Shown in pieces: positions 44,590-54,903 of a stretch of DNA of 64,000 nucleotides. A model generated the notes under the pieces. It saw nothing but the letters and a program-made list of their open reading frames with translations. It was not told where the DNA came from and did no database searches. The DNA comes from CAVVEQ01 sp963804865. Lineage in GTDB: Bacteria; Chloroflexota; Anaerolineae; Anaerolineales; Anaerolineaceae. Position 1 is the first letter of the stretch, and each line of letters opens with the position of its first letter. Both the position numbers and the translations under genes were made by a program. The stretch lies in the NCBI GenBank assembly GCA_963804865.1, contig CAWDSH010000034.1:50110-114109 (forward strand). Direction: 5' to 3'.

Positions 44590-47088
44590 TTGGCAGGAAT
44601 GGAACGTTTCACCCAGCGAGCCCGCCGCGTACTCAGCCTGGCGCACCAGGAAGCCGAACGCTTCCGCCAGGCCACCATCAGCACCGAGCATGTCCTGCTG
44701 GGTTTGATCGCAGAAGAAGAGGGTATCGCTGCGCGCGTACTGCGCGACCTGGGTCTTGAAGCTGACCGGTTGCGTGAAATGGTCGAGCGGCTGAGCGGCT
44801 ACGGCGATTCCCGTGAAGGCAAGATCGATTTATCCCCCGGCACGCAGGATCTGCTTGAACTGGCCATAGAGGAAGCCCGCCGCATGGGTAACACTTATAT
44901 TTCCACCGAGCACCTGCTGCTGGCTTTTACGCATTCAGACAAGGATTCCGGCATGGAGGTTCTGCGCAAGCTGGGTGTCACCACCGAGCAGATCCGCCGC
45001 CAGACATACCGCGTGTTGAACGAGAACTCCCTGGCTGGCGCAGCTGCCACCTCCAGTGGCGAACGTACCGCCCAGCAGAAACCAGATACAGCCAAGAAGG
45101 ATAAGACCCCGCTTGTCGACCAGCTGGCTACTGACCTGACCAGCAAGGCAGAGGAAGGCAAGCTTGACCCGGTGATCGGGCGCCAGATGGAGATCGAACG
45201 CGTCATCCAGATCCTGGCGCGCCGCACCAAGAACAACCCCGCCCTGATCGGCGAACCCGGCGTTGGCAAGACCGCCATCGTCGAAGGATTGGCGCAGCGC
45301 ATCATCACCGGTGACGTGCCTGCCCCGCTGCTGAACAAACGCGTCCTGCAACTTGACGTGGGATCGCTGGTGGCCGGAACCATGTACCGCGGTCAATTTG
45401 AAGAGCGTTTGAAGCGCGTGATTGACGAGCTGAAAGCCAACGGTGCCATTCTCTTTATTGACGAAGTCCACATGCTGGTGGGCGCTGGGGCTGCCGGATC
45501 ATCGGTGGATGCCGCCAATATTCTCAAGCCCGCCCTCTCACGCGGGGAGCTGCAGGTGATCGGTGCCACCACATTGGATGAATACCGCAAACACATCGAG
45601 AGCGATGCCGCCCTCGAACGCCGTTTTCAACCCATCGTGGTCAATGAGCCCACCGTGGATGAGACCATCCAGATCCTGCGCGGGATCCGCACGCCCTACG
45701 AAGAACACCACCGCCTGATCATCTCTGATGAAGCCCTTGAAGCCGCTGCAAGATTATCAGCGCGCTATGTATCAGATCGTTTCCTGCCGGATAAAGCCAT
45801 CGACCTGATCGATGAATCCGCCTCGCGGGTGCGCATGTATAAAAGCCCGCAGGCCAAGGCGCAGAAAGATTTGATGAATCAGCTGCGTGAAGCGAAACAG
45901 AATCACACCACCGCGGTCGAAGATGGGCGATTGGACGATGCCCAGGCACTGCTGGACAAGGAGAATTCCATCCAGAAGCAGCTTGAAAAGATGCGCACCT
46001 CCTGGGAACGATCCACCAGCCCTGTAGTCAGCGCTGACGATATTGCCGAAGTAGTCTCCATGTGGACCGGTGTTCCAGTCATGCAGATGGCTACTGAAGA
46101 ATCGGAACGCCTGCTGCACATGGAAGAAGAGCTGCATAAGGCCATTGTCGGGCAGGAGGAGGCCATTGAAGCCATCTCCAAGGCCGTCCGCCGTGGTCGC
46201 GCCGGGTTGAAAGATCCCAAGCGCCCCATTGGTTCATTCATCTTCCTGGGTCCCACGGGCGTGGGAAAGACCGAACTGACCAAGGCGCTGGCGCGCTTCC
46301 TCTTTGGCAGCGAAGAAGCCCTGATCCAGCTGGATATGTCCGAATTCATGGAACGCCACACGGTCAGCCGCCTGGTTGGCGCGCCGCCCGGGTATGTTGG
46401 TTTCGAAGAAGCCGGGCAGCTCACGGAAGCCATCCGACGCCGGCCGTATTCGATCGTGGTGTTCGACGAGGTCGAGAAAGCCCATCCTGAAGCGCATAAC
46501 ATGCTGCTGCAAATCATGGAGGAAGGTCATCTTTCAGACGCCAAGGGTCACAAAGTTGATTTCCGCAACGCGATCATCGTGATGACCACCAACATCGGCG
46601 CGGAGATGATCAAACGCCAGGGCGGGCTGGGTTTCCAGTTGACTGCTGATGAGAACGTCGAAGAGGCGCAAAAATACGATGAGATGCGCAAGACGCTGCT
46701 TGATTCGCTCAAGCGCGTTTTCCGCCCGGAATTCATCAACCGCCTCGATTCGGTGATCGTTTTCCACGCGCTCAACAAGCTTCACATACGCCAGATCGTC
46801 AATCTCGAGCTGGACAAGGTAAGAGAACGGCTCAAGGAGCACAACCTGAACCTGGTCGCCACGGATGTGGCTTTGGACAAACTGGCTGAGGAAGGCTACG
46901 ATCCCGAGATGGGCGCGCGCCCGCTGCGGCGGGTGATCCAGCAGAAGATCGAGGACGTCCTTTCCGACCGCGTGCTCGCGAGCGAGTTCGCCGATGGGGA
47001 TACCATCCGCATCGACCTGGATACCGAAGGTGAGATCACCCTGCTGCGTGAAGAACAGAAAAAGGAAAAAGAAAAAGCTGCGGTCTAA
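44590..47088 (+). CDS. clpC: ATP-dependent protease ATPase subunit ClpC
   Basis: 832-residue class I Hsp100 unfoldase that feeds substrates to ClpP. Two N-terminal Clp repeats (MERFTQRARRVLSLAHQEAE, STEHVLLGL and ISTEHLLLAF), AAA domain 1 (Walker A GEPGVGKTA, Walker B AILFIDEVHMLVGAG), a short coiled M-region as in ClpC rather than the long one of ClpB, and AAA domain 2 (GPTGVGKTE, VVFDEVEKAHPEA). The C-terminal EMGARPLRRVIQQKIED is typical. TTG start at 44590 fits AGGAGG 8 bases upstream; the ATG at 44599 has none at the right distance. clpP is not adjacent. Confidence 0.94.
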   Translation: MAGMERFTQRARRVLSLAHQEAERFRQATISTEHVLLGLIAEEEGIAARVLRDLGLEADRLREMVERLSGYGDSREGKIDLSPGTQDLLELAIEEARRMGNTYISTEHLLLAFTHSDKDSGMEVLRKLGVTTEQIRRQTYRVLNENSLAGAAATSSGERTAQQKPDTAKKDKTPLVDQLATDLTSKAEEGKLDPVIGRQMEIERVIQILARRTKNNPALIGEPGVGKTAIVEGLAQRIITGDVPAPLLNKRVLQLDVGSLVAGTMYRGQFEERLKRVIDELKANGAILFIDEVHMLVGAGAAGSSVDAANILKPALSRGELQVIGATTLDEYRKHIESDAALERRFQPIVVNEPTVDETIQILRGIRTPYEEHHRLIISDEALEAAARLSARYVSDRFLPDKAIDLIDESASRVRMYKSPQAKAQKDLMNQLREAKQNHTTAVEDGRLDDAQALLDKENSIQKQLEKMRTSWERSTSPVVSADDIAEVVSMWTGVPVMQMATEESERLLHMEEELHKAIVGQEEAIEAISKAVRRGRAGLKDPKRPIGSFIFLGPTGVGKTELTKALARFLFGSEEALIQLDMSEFMERHTVSRLVGAPPGYVGFEEAGQLTEAIRRRPYSIVVFDEVEKAHPEAHNMLLQIMEEGHLSDAKGHKVDFRNAIIVMTTNIGAEMIKRQGGLGFQLTADENVEEAQKYDEMRKTLLDSLKRVFRPEFINRLDSVIVFHALNKLHIRQIVNLELDKVRERLKEHNLNLVATDVALDKLAEEGYDPEMGARPLRRVIQQKIEDVLSDRVLASEFADGDTIRIDLDTEGEITLLREEQKKEKEKAAV

Positions 47089-47130
47089 CCAACCCCTCGT
47101 CAACGGACAGATAGATCACTAAAAAAGATG

Positions 47131-47166
47131 AAACCGGGTCAGGCAAGAATCCTGATCCGGTTTTTC
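47131..47166. terminator. Terminator between clpC and the convergent DUF4037 gene
   Basis: Stem AAACCGG-G-TCAGG / CCTGA-T-CCGGTTT with a 7-base loop, followed by TTTCTTT; one internal mismatch. Confidence 0.82.
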
Positions 47167-47185
47167 TTTGCTGGAACAACCAGGT

Positions 47186-48280
47186 TTATGAATACAAATA
47201 TTTCTTTGTCGAATTGATAAGCTCAAGATCTTCCAGAAGGTCGACGCTATCGCTCCATTGGTCAACACTGCCAATGAGTGTTTTGGTTGCGAACCGCTTT
47301 ACATCCGCATCTTTGATCTCCTTCAGGATGGATGCGGCGATTTTCTCCCCCCAGATCACCCGGAGCGGACGTTCATAAAAATTCGTCGTTTTACTGGGAA
47401 TCGCAGCGACTACTTTCAATGCATTGAATCGATTTGCCATTAATTCATAAGCCGTGCCCAGCCGTTCGTCACGCGTTTGCCAGGATTTCGCAGCCAATGC
47501 CTGCTCGAGGATCGGCCCCAGTTCAAAGGCACATTCAAGTTCCTTGAAAGCCGTGCCGAACCACTTGGCGTAAGGCGCATACCGTTTTTCCAGCAGAAAC
47601 CCCAGGCGCATGAGGTCGCGTGCAAGGCGCGAGGCAATGATCTTGGAACCAAGCTCATCCCCCACCATCCCGGCGCGGCCCATCAGGTGCTCCTCCTGCC
47701 CGATGCGCTTCCAGGCAGCAGCCAGCAGGTAAAGCCAGATATCCCTGGGGTACCAGCTCAATAGCTTCCGTAAATCGGTCAACCCAATTTTGTCCCAGAA
47801 CACTGCGCCGCTGGTCATGGAGAGAAGATGCTGCTGCGGAAAAGCCAGCCAGTCTGCCGGCTTGAGCTTGTTTTTCGGATCATATCCAAGATACTCCAGG
47901 GAATATGCGCGAAGCGTGGTGATTTCCACCCGGTGATTGATCCGGCTTGGTTCAGCTTTTGTCAATGCCCAGGAACCGTCTTCCTGTGGCAAGCTCCAGC
48001 TTGTTGAATACCCGCGGAAAGAAGTGGGGAGTTTCGCGCGCAAGGCTCTATCAAGATCACGGTTGTTGTGCTTGAAATCCTTTTCAGGTAGAAAAATGGT
48101 CAGACGAGGTCCCCAATCATGATCGCGGGAAATCTCCGTGTCGTAACCCAGAACATCCGAACCCGGACCAATTCGCGCTGCCCCATAAATAACCTGCGGA
48201 AGCACAGATTTTACAATTGGTCTGACTGCCTCCTGATAAAACAAACGGCTCAGTTCAAGCCCGGGAAGGAATTCTGGCAT
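47186..48280 (-). CDS. DUF4037 domain protein (nucleotidyltransferase-like)
   Basis: 364 residues. The N-terminal part has a nucleotidyltransferase-like motif, ARIGPGSDVLGYDTEISRDHDWGP, with Gly-Ser and the D-H-D acidic pair expected to bind metal. A helical DUF4037 region follows (WLAFPQQHLLSMTSGAVFWD, WYPRDIWLYLLAAAWKRIGQ). Function unknown; relatives are linked to antibiotic nucleotidyltransferases by fold only. Gene starts 24 bases from the YcxB-like gene stop, same direction. Confidence 0.78.
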   Translation of the reverse strand: MPEFLPGLELSRLFYQEAVRPIVKSVLPQVIYGAARIGPGSDVLGYDTEISRDHDWGPRLTIFLPEKDFKHNNRDLDRALRAKLPTSFRGYSTSWSLPQEDGSWALTKAEPSRINHRVEITTLRAYSLEYLGYDPKNKLKPADWLAFPQQHLLSMTSGAVFWDKIGLTDLRKLLSWYPRDIWLYLLAAAWKRIGQEEHLMGRAGMVGDELGSKIIASRLARDLMRLGFLLEKRYAPYAKWFGTAFKELECAFELGPILEQALAAKSWQTRDERLGTAYELMANRFNALKVVAAIPSKTTNFYERPLRVIWGEKIAASILKEIKDADVKRFATKTLIGSVDQWSDSVDLLEDLELINSTKKYLYS

Positions 48281-48304
48281 GGTGTATTATCCTCAATTGA
48301 TAGA

Positions 48305-48835
48305 TCATCCTTCTTTATTTGCCTGCCCGATATGGCCGCGTAATTCCCCGGTGAAAGCCTCGTAATCACTGTCGGGTGCCAGCCGCTCACGCGGAACCAC
48401 GAGGCAGGTACCGTCATCGAATGACATGAATGTCCGCTTGTCATCAATGCTGACCACGTCCAGGTCAGTCCATGGGAACTCGTAATGCCCGCTGCTGGTC
48501 ACCGTCTCGAGCTGCTTTTTGGAAAGGATCATGGTGCGTCCAAGCAGGGTTTCCGCCTTGGAAGGATCCTTGTAGATCTTATTGACCATGCGCTTGATCT
48601 GCCATTCCTCGTTTTTGGGGAAAAAGATAAAAAAGATGACCGAGATCACAGCAAGCATAAAGACCATTGAAGTACTGACACCGAAAATATATGCTGCCGC
48701 GACAATAAGCAGGGTCACAACAAGGTATCCCCAGCGCATCAAGATCTGCCTTTTATGCAGGGAAGGGACGTGCGCCAGGCGAAAGAGATTAAGTTCAAGA
48801 ATATCTTCCACGTTCAGATCATATTTTATTTCCAT
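48305..48835 (-). CDS. YcxB-like membrane protein
   Basis: 176 residues: N-terminal strand pair (EIKYDLNVEDILELNLF), two transmembrane helices at about 33-75, then a basic linker and a PH-like YcxB C-terminal domain (GHYEFPWTDLDVVSIDDKRTF and FVVPRE-like CLVVPRERL). Role unknown; such proteins sit in the cytoplasmic membrane. The start is one base after the stop of the ferredoxin-type gene. Confidence 0.78.
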   Translation of the reverse strand: MEIKYDLNVEDILELNLFRLAHVPSLHKRQILMRWGYLVVTLLIVAAAYIFGVSTSMVFMLAVISVIFFIFFPKNEEWQIKRMVNKIYKDPSKAETLLGRTMILSKKQLETVTSSGHYEFPWTDLDVVSIDDKRTFMSFDDGTCLVVPRERLAPDSDYEAFTGELRGHIGQANKEG

Positions 48836-49745
48836 TCATCCTCCATTATTCGCTACCGGCAAGGTCATCGGCACGCCCTTCCAGGGAGCCAGCTCAAGCA
48901 CCAGCGCTTCGTTGGGGCAGTGAGTGGCACACACCCCGCAGCCCATGCAAAGCGAGTCATCCACAACCGCCATGCCATCATCCAAGTGGATGGCTTTAAA
49001 CTGGCAGACATCCACGCAATCGCCACAGCCCACGCAGTTTGCCTGGTCTACACGACTGAGATAACCGGAGGATGCCAGCATGGGCGTGCCCGTTTGGTGA
49101 CTATGCATGGCAGCGCAGCAGCAGGCGCAGCAGTTGCAGATGGCATAGAAAGCGCCCCAGCATGGCGTCCTTGAAGAACGCGTGGTGAACGTGACCGCGC
49201 TGTTCCTCGGCTTCCAGGATCCGGGCAGCTTCCGCCTGGTCGATCCAGCGGGAATGTTTCGGGTGATGCTCCACCACCATGCTGGCAAAGGGCTCCCCGA
49301 TGACCAGGCAAACATCCAGCGGACGGCATGGGTCTGGTTTGTACGAACGGCAGGGGCAGTCAATGACAACAATGTGGGTGGGATCATGCAACAGCAGATC
49401 GCGGGCAAGTTTATACGGGATGACCTGCTCGGGATAGGAGACTTGCAAATCCTGCTGGATGGAAACCAGCTGCCTGGCGGTCGAAAGGGGCACAACTTTA
49501 CCGTGATAGGTATCTGCAAAAGTAACGGCTCCCGGTTTTTTGGGACCGGGCGGTAAGACCTTCTGCCAGGCGTTGATCAATTTTCCGGCGACTTTCCCCG
49601 GCCAAAGCACACCCGTCCCAATGCCAATGTATAGATAAATGTAAGCAGCGTAAATATAACCGTGCAGAAAATCGAATAAGGTAAAACCTTGTGTCTTTCG
49701 TGCTTCGTCGCGATAAGCTTTTACGGAAGGTTTGAATAAGGGCAT
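48836..49745 (-). CDS. 4Fe-4S dicluster ferredoxin-type protein (single-base frameshift)
   Basis: About 302 residues when repaired. The N-terminal 200 residues include a hydrophobic segment (GYIYAAYIYLYIGIGTGVLW) and a Cys-containing stretch (VVIDCPCRSYKPDPCRPLDVC). After MLGRF near 49148 the frame shifts; dropping one base gives YAICNCCACCCAAMHSHQ and then two 4Fe-4S motifs: ANCVGCGDCVDVCQF and SLCMGCGVCATHCPNEAL. Members of this uncharacterised group may act in electron transfer or cofactor binding; the poly-Cys run is notable. All parts are on the same strand and the break is a single base. Confidence 0.82.
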
Positions 49746-49857
49746 TGATATGACACTTTATGATCAGTATCCTGAATGAAATCTAATATAACAGAATTTG
49801 CTGCCCGCGCAAATTCCTCAAAGGAGTTTCCTTTCCTGGTGAGGAAAGCTATTGAGA

Positions 49858-50313
49858 TCAGGTCTTTGACTTCGGTTTAAGGGGAGGCTTGATCAATGAA
49901 AACACCAGCGCAGCCAGCAGCATCCAGAAGGTGATCGATACCACCCAACCCCAGGTCCGGTTGATACCAAATGCGATGGCAATATTTCCGAACAGCACAA
50001 TATAAAACAGGACGATGTAGGGAATATGCAGCAGTGGTTTCTTGCGAAAATCGACCTTCAAAAGATAATCCCATAGCAATTCGAGAAACATGTAAAGGAA
50101 TATGGCAGGAAAGACTAACAGGATCTTTAGTTCTTTACCCGCGAACAAATAAGCGATAAAAACGACAAGAAAGGGTATCGTCAGAGCCAGAACGCAAATG
50201 CCAAGCGCGCGAACAAGCTTCATCTTTCCAAGTTTTTCTGAAAGATAGATTGCTATGACGAACAGGTTTAACAGCGTAGCGCTGATGACAAAGACCAGAT
50301 CAAAGCCGTTCAT
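49858..50313 (-). CDS. Hypothetical integral membrane protein
   Basis: 151 residues with about five hydrophobic helices (LVFVISATLLNLFVIAIYL, LGICVLALTIPFLVVFIAYL, ILLVFPAIFLYMFLELLW, IPYIVLFYIVLFGNIAIAFG, WVVSITFWMLLAALVFSLI) and a basic C-terminus. No family recognised. 160 bases to the next gene hold nothing I can assign. Confidence 0.7.
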   Translation of the reverse strand: MNGFDLVFVISATLLNLFVIAIYLSEKLGKMKLVRALGICVLALTIPFLVVFIAYLFAGKELKILLVFPAIFLYMFLELLWDYLLKVDFRKKPLLHIPYIVLFYIVLFGNIAIAFGINRTWGWVVSITFWMLLAALVFSLIKPPLKPKSKT

Positions 50314-50472
50314 TTTCCCTCCCCGGGCGAACTTTTCTTAACCCTATTCTAGCACGGCACCCGGGAAAGTGTGCCCATCAATATAAAATCATTTTTTTGA
50401 GCAACACCAATATTCTCTTTGAACCATCGATCGCCCGGTTTTCTGGATAGTCAAGCTGAGCATTGCTGGATG

Positions 50473-51805
50473 TTACTTGGTTGCCACCTCATCCATATAC
50501 TGCTTGATCTGGGGCAGGGCGGATAATTTTTCGTAAAAGAAGTTATTAACAATATTGATCACTTCCGCCCGGGCAGCTTCGGCGCGTGGGGATAATCCCT
50601 GGCCGCGTTTCTCCGTGGTAAGGATATCACGCAGCTGCAGCAGCTGGCGTACGATCTCCACTTCCTGCTCGCCTTCCATCTGCTTGACCACGGAGGTGAC
50701 CAGCTCATCAGTCTGCCCGAGCAGCTCCTTCATTGATATGCTGCCGTTGGGCTTGAAGCAGTCATCTATGGTGCGGATCAGCGACCAGACCTGGTATAGC
50801 ACGGTGGTGGGCTCATCAAAAAGCTCCCTCAGGAAGGCGGCTTCGTTGTACCGCCCGGTCAGGCGGAAGATGTTGTACATGCGCTTGGCTACCTTGCCAT
50901 AATTGATGTCTTTGGTCAGGTACTTTTTGACCTCTTTTTCAAGCTGATAAACATAATTATCCATCGCGTCACTGGAAACGTGCTTAACCAGCTTGCTGAA
51001 AACAGGCAGGGATTCGGCTTCCAGGTAGACTTCCTGGAAATAGGGATCCATGTAACCGTCCAAAGGCTGGATGCTGCCATCCGGCGTCTCAAGGGTCACA
51101 TCCAGCATGTTGCTGGCATTGACCAGGGTGTGGTGGACAGGATCAGCCACCACCCAATCCAGCTTGCACCAGCCCGGATCGAGCATCACGTCTTCCCATT
51201 TGATCGTGACTGGGCGTTCCATCCGGCAGGGCGGCTTTGAACTTCCCGGCTTTGACCTCTTCAGCCGTCCAGGCGATGGGCGCGCCAGCCTTGCATTCCT
51301 TTTCGCCGCGTTTCATGTCCTTCGGGTAATTGCCAAACTTGACCTCGATCAGCTGGTAGATCTCACCCTTGAAGGTGGAGAGCGCCTTCTCGCGCATGAT
51401 CTTCGCCAGGATACGGCAGCCTTCCTCGCGGCTGGCAGCCTTGATATTGACCCGCTCGAAATAATCCGCGTCGCCAGGGTAGCTCTGGATCTTGGATTGC
51501 GCCGCAGAGCCGGAGATCGCCAGCGCGGTCTCCACCACGCCGGGCTGATCGGGAAATCCTACGATCTCGCCGATGCGTTTGAAGTGTGCCAGCTCCTGGG
51601 GGCTGAAATCCAGCATGGTGATGCGGTGACCGAACACGCCGCTATCCTTATCGATGGTGAGGTCGTCCTGTTCCTTGACCGCGCTGATGGCGGTCAGCCA
51701 CTGGATGGCTTCGGCTTCATCCAGCTCAACGCCAAGGCGTTTGGCGGATTCGATGATCTGCTGCAAAGCCTGATCGGAATCAGGAGGGGTTGGGGTTTTG
51801 TTCAT
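50473..51805 (-). CDS. Nucleotidyltransferase-fold-like protein of unknown function (single-base frameshift)
   Basis: About 444 residues when repaired. The N-terminal third has ISGSAAQSKIQSYPGDADYF, matching the nucleotidyltransferase pattern G-S, 11 residues, D-x-D. The rest is helical and acidic (LPDGYMDPYF-like stretches, EGEQEVEIVRQLLQLRDILT). The frame breaks near 51223 in CTGCCGGATGG; removal of one base joins FKAALP to MERPVTIKWEDVML. ATG 51805 with GGAG 6 bases before; the first 26 bases overlap the end of the exonuclease gene, so the two are coupled. Resembles nothing I know well enough to name. Confidence 0.68.
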
Positions 51806-52376
51806 CGTTTTCTCCATTTTCAGTTCGGGATGCCTGCTCTTCGAGTAGTTTCAAAAAAAGATCAGCCTGATCAATTGCGTCCTGCAGGGCATGATGGCTG
51901 AGCAGCCTGTTTTCCAAATAATGATGAGATACATCTTTCAGGGAGGCATCACTCCAGCGGGAGCCGGTGAGTCCCATGAAGTAAGCGCGGATATCCAGCG
52001 CGTTATGCCCAAAAGGATTATCTCCCAGAAAGCGTAAAAAGTAATCGTTGACAAACATCCAGTCGAAGGGCGCATTGAACCCAACGAAGATCGGCGCGCT
52101 GCCCTCCGGGACGGCAGCCCTGGCCCAATCTGAAAATTGGCGCATCGCCTCCCGCGGATCCACGCCGCGCTCTTCCAGATCGGAAAGGGTCATCTGGCTG
52201 ACCTCGAGCGCTTCAGGGATGTAATTGGCAGTGACGGGTTTAAGCTCGATATAGAATTCCTTGCGCGGCGGGAAGACGGTGCACGCCCCGATGGATAGTA
52301 GAGAGTACGTCCCCGGGTTGGGGCCGGCGGTCTCCACATCAACGGAAATATAGCGATCCTGCTCGGGATGATGCAT
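51780..52376 (-). CDS. 3'-5' exonuclease, DEDDh type
   Basis: 198 residues of the DnaQ-like exonuclease fold. ExoI motif ISVDVETAGPNPG (D and E metal ligands), ExoII FNAPFDWMFVNDYF (Asp), ExoIII SHHALQDAIDQADL (His-x-x-x-x-Asp). Start at ATG 52376, GAGG about 9 bases upstream; the frame extends upstream but that part overlaps the divergent Nudix gene and is not protein-like. Degrades DNA or RNA ends; stand-alone members have repair or RNA-trimming roles. Not fused to a polymerase or Giy-Yig domain. Confidence 0.88.
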   Translation of the reverse strand: MHHPEQDRYISVDVETAGPNPGTYSLLSIGACTVFPPRKEFYIELKPVTANYIPEALEVSQMTLSDLEERGVDPREAMRQFSDWARAAVPEGSAPIFVGFNAPFDWMFVNDYFLRFLGDNPFGHNALDIRAYFMGLTGSRWSDASLKDVSHHYLENRLLSHHALQDAIDQADLFLKLLEEQASRTENGENDEQNPNPS

Positions 52377-52460
52377 TCGTTTTTTCCTCGGCTCTAATTG
52401 TAGCATGCTGAAAGTATTGATTAGCAAAGTTGCTCGAAAAGGCGAGGATATAATTGGTTT

Positions 52461-52918
52461 ATGAGATACGGGATCAGCTGCGGGGCGATCATCATGAATG
52501 CCAACAGGGTCCTGCTCGTTCATCACAGGGAAGAGGGCAAGTACGATTTCTGGGTGACGCCGGGCGGGAGGCTGGAAGGCAGATGAATCCATCCTGGATT
52601 GCATTCGGCGCGAGGTTTGGGAGGAGACCAACCTGGAAATCAAGACCGGGAAAAATCCTTTATATGGCGGAATTTATTGAAGCGGATATTCATTTCATCA
52701 AGCCCTTGCTGCTCTGCGAGATCACCGGCGGCGAGCTCTCCTTAAAAAACAATGTGGCGGATAAAGATTTCCTGGTGGAAGCACGTTTCTTCAGCCAGGA
52801 AGAATTGGCAGGGATGCTTGTTTACCCCGAAATCCTGAATGACATATTCTGGCAGGATCTTGCCGCCAATTTTCCCGAAGTGCGATACCTGGGATTGAAA
52901 TACATCCAGGAAGATTAA
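52461..52918 (+). CDS. Nudix hydrolase (frameshift inside the Nudix box)
   Basis: About 152 residues when repaired. The N-terminus reads MRYGISCGAIIMNANRVLLV and TPGGRLEG; one extra base at 52581 (GGCAGATGAA) interrupts the box. Without it: GGRLEGDESILDCIRREVWE then ETNL, a full G-x5-E-x7-R-E-x-x-E-E Nudix motif. Hydrolyses a nucleoside diphosphate linked to another group; substrate unknown. Divergent from the exonuclease over an 84-base gap. Confidence 0.82.
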
Positions 52919-52961
52919 CACGTTTTTTTCACGACCTGCCAACCTGCCTTATAATAATCCC

Positions 52962-54359
52962 ATGCCCAAACTCAGAACCCAATACGTCTGTCAGCAGTGC
53001 GGTAAAACCTCACCCCGCATGCTCGGGCGCTGCCCCGGTTGCGGCGGTTGGAGCACCATGGTCGAGGAGGTGGTCGCCGCGCCGTCCGCCAACCCGCGGG
53101 CTGCGTTGAGCGGCGGCATGTCCGCCGGAAAACCGCTGCGCCTGGATGAGATCACCGGCGACGTGGAAGCCCGCATGGCGCTTTCCATCGGTGAATTCGC
53201 CCGCGTGCTGGGCGGTGGCATCGTGCCCGGCTCGATCGTGCTGGTGGGCGGCGACCCCGGCATTGGCAAATCCACCCTGCTTCTGCAGATGGCACTCGAG
53301 ATGGCACCGCAGGGCAAGGTTCTGTACGTTTCAGGGGAAGAATCCGTGCGCCAGATCAAGATGCGCGCCCTGCGCCTGCTGCGTAACAATAACGGAAAAT
53401 CAAGTGAAGCGCCTGCGGACCTGCTGCTGGTGACCGAGACCAACCTTGAAACCATCATCGAGCATATCAACCAGGCTGAGCCTGGCATCGTGATCATCGA
53501 TTCGATACAGACCGTCTACCTGCCGGAAATGGAAACCACACCCGGGTCAATCGGGCAGGTGCGGGAAAGTGCTTCCCGGCTGCGCGAGCTGGCCAAAGCC
53601 AGCGGGATGGCCATTTTCCTCATTGGTCACGTCACCAAGGAAGGCATGATCGCCGGCCCGCGCGTGCTGGAGCACATCGTCGATACCGTGCTCTACCTCG
53701 AAGGCGACCGCTTTCAATCCTACCGCCTGCTGCGCTCGGTAAAAAATCGTTTTGGCGCGACCGCCGAGGTGGGTGTCTTCGAGATGCGTGAAAACGGCAT
53801 GATCGAAGTGACCAATCCCTCGGAGGCTTTTCTCGCGGAACGCATGGTGAACGCTCCAGGCAGTGCCATTGCCGTGACCATGGAAGGCACCCGCCCTTTG
53901 CTGGTGGAGCTGCAGGGCCTGACCAGTCCATCCAACCTGGGCAATCCCCGGCGCACCCCCAACGGGGTGGATATCAACCGCCTGCTGCTGGTGACCGCCG
54001 TGCTCACCCGCCGCGTCGGTATCCGCCTGGCGGACGCGGACGTGTTCCTCAACGTCGTTGGCGGACTGCGCATCAGCGAGCCGGCCGCCGACCTGGCAAT
54101 TGCTGCTGCCATCGCCTCCTCGGTCAAGGACGCGCCGGTTAAAGCGGAAGCCGTGCTCATCGGCGAAATCGGTCTTTCAGGCGAGCTGCGCTGGGTGAGC
54201 CAGATGCCCGCGCGGCTGAATGAAGCCGTTAAACTGGGTTTCAAAACAGCCATCATCCCCAAGCGCATCCGCCACGGGGAGAAATTGCCCGATGGTATCC
54301 AAATCCTCGAGGCTCGATCTCTGCGCGAAGCACTTCAATTGGCTCTCAAGGGAGAATGA
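52962..54359 (+). CDS. radA: DNA repair protein RadA (Sms)
   Basis: 465 residues, full length. Zinc finger CQQCGKTSPRMLGRCPGCGGW (four Cys), RecA-like domain with Walker A GGDPGIGKST and Walker B IVIIDSIQTVY, the RadA-specific motif RSVKNRFGAT, and a Lon-like C-terminal domain (VVGGLRISEPAADLAIAAAI). It drives branch migration in recombination. Intact, unlike several neighbours. The next gene starts one base after its stop. Confidence 0.96.
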   Translation: MPKLRTQYVCQQCGKTSPRMLGRCPGCGGWSTMVEEVVAAPSANPRAALSGGMSAGKPLRLDEITGDVEARMALSIGEFARVLGGGIVPGSIVLVGGDPGIGKSTLLLQMALEMAPQGKVLYVSGEESVRQIKMRALRLLRNNNGKSSEAPADLLLVTETNLETIIEHINQAEPGIVIIDSIQTVYLPEMETTPGSIGQVRESASRLRELAKASGMAIFLIGHVTKEGMIAGPRVLEHIVDTVLYLEGDRFQSYRLLRSVKNRFGATAEVGVFEMRENGMIEVTNPSEAFLAERMVNAPGSAIAVTMEGTRPLLVELQGLTSPSNLGNPRRTPNGVDINRLLLVTAVLTRRVGIRLADADVFLNVVGGLRISEPAADLAIAAAIASSVKDAPVKAEAVLIGEIGLSGELRWVSQMPARLNEAVKLGFKTAIIPKRIRHGEKLPDGIQILEARSLREALQLALKGE

Positions 54360-54360
54360 A

Positions 54361-54903
54361 ATGAATGAGAATATTTTAACCAGCATGACAGAACCTGTTT
54401 TTCTCGCCCGGCGTAACCATGCCTTGGAGCACGCCACATTTAATATCCTCGCCCACCGTGGTTTTACCAATCCGCTGGCGGGCTATTCGGATTCTCACGG
54501 TTTTTGGGTTCTCGGCGATATCAAAACTGAAACCCTGAAGGAAGCCGTCGTGATCGCCCATCAGCGCCTGCTGAAGGGTGAGAGAGGACTGGCGATCCAC
54601 ACTCATTGCGGCACCAATTACGCTGCAGCCGGGGCGCTGGCAGGGCTGGCTGCCTGGCTGGGGATGCTCGGCACGGAGTCCGGTTGGCGGCGCAAGGTGG
54701 ATCGCCTGCCGTTGGTGATGGCTCTGGCAACCTTTGCTTTTATGATCAGTGAACCGCTGGGACCCTATTTGCAACGCCGCGTGACAACCGATTCTGAGCT
54801 GGGTAATCTTGAAGTGAAATCCATCACCCGCTATCAACGCGGAAAGTTGATTTTCCACCAGGTCCAGACCTATCCAAGGACCAATTTGCGAGAAATTGCG
54901 TGA
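54361..54903 (+). CDS. Conserved membrane protein with RRNHALEHAT motif (possibly DUF6391)
   Basis: 180 residues. Near the N-terminus FLARRNHALEHATFNIL, a His-Glu-His arrangement that suggests metal binding, then a glycine-rich hydrophobic segment (AAAGALAGLAAWLGML), another hydrophobic helix (LPLVMALATFAFMISEPLG) and a basic C-terminus. GGGAG before ATG 54361, overlapping the radA end. I think it belongs to a DUF6391-like group but cannot verify that. Located between radA and holA in one tight run (GTGA overlap with holA). Confidence 0.72.
   Translation: MNENILTSMTEPVFLARRNHALEHATFNILAHRGFTNPLAGYSDSHGFWVLGDIKTETLKEAVVIAHQRLLKGERGLAIHTHCGTNYAAAGALAGLAAWLGMLGTESGWRRKVDRLPLVMALATFAFMISEPLGPYLQRRVTTDSELGNLEVKSITRYQRGKLIFHQVQTYPRTNLREIA

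Noticed and set aside
45903..46517. 205-codon open frame antisense to clpC
   Set aside because: Ser/Met-rich artefact with no start signal, entirely inside the conserved AAA domains of clpC.
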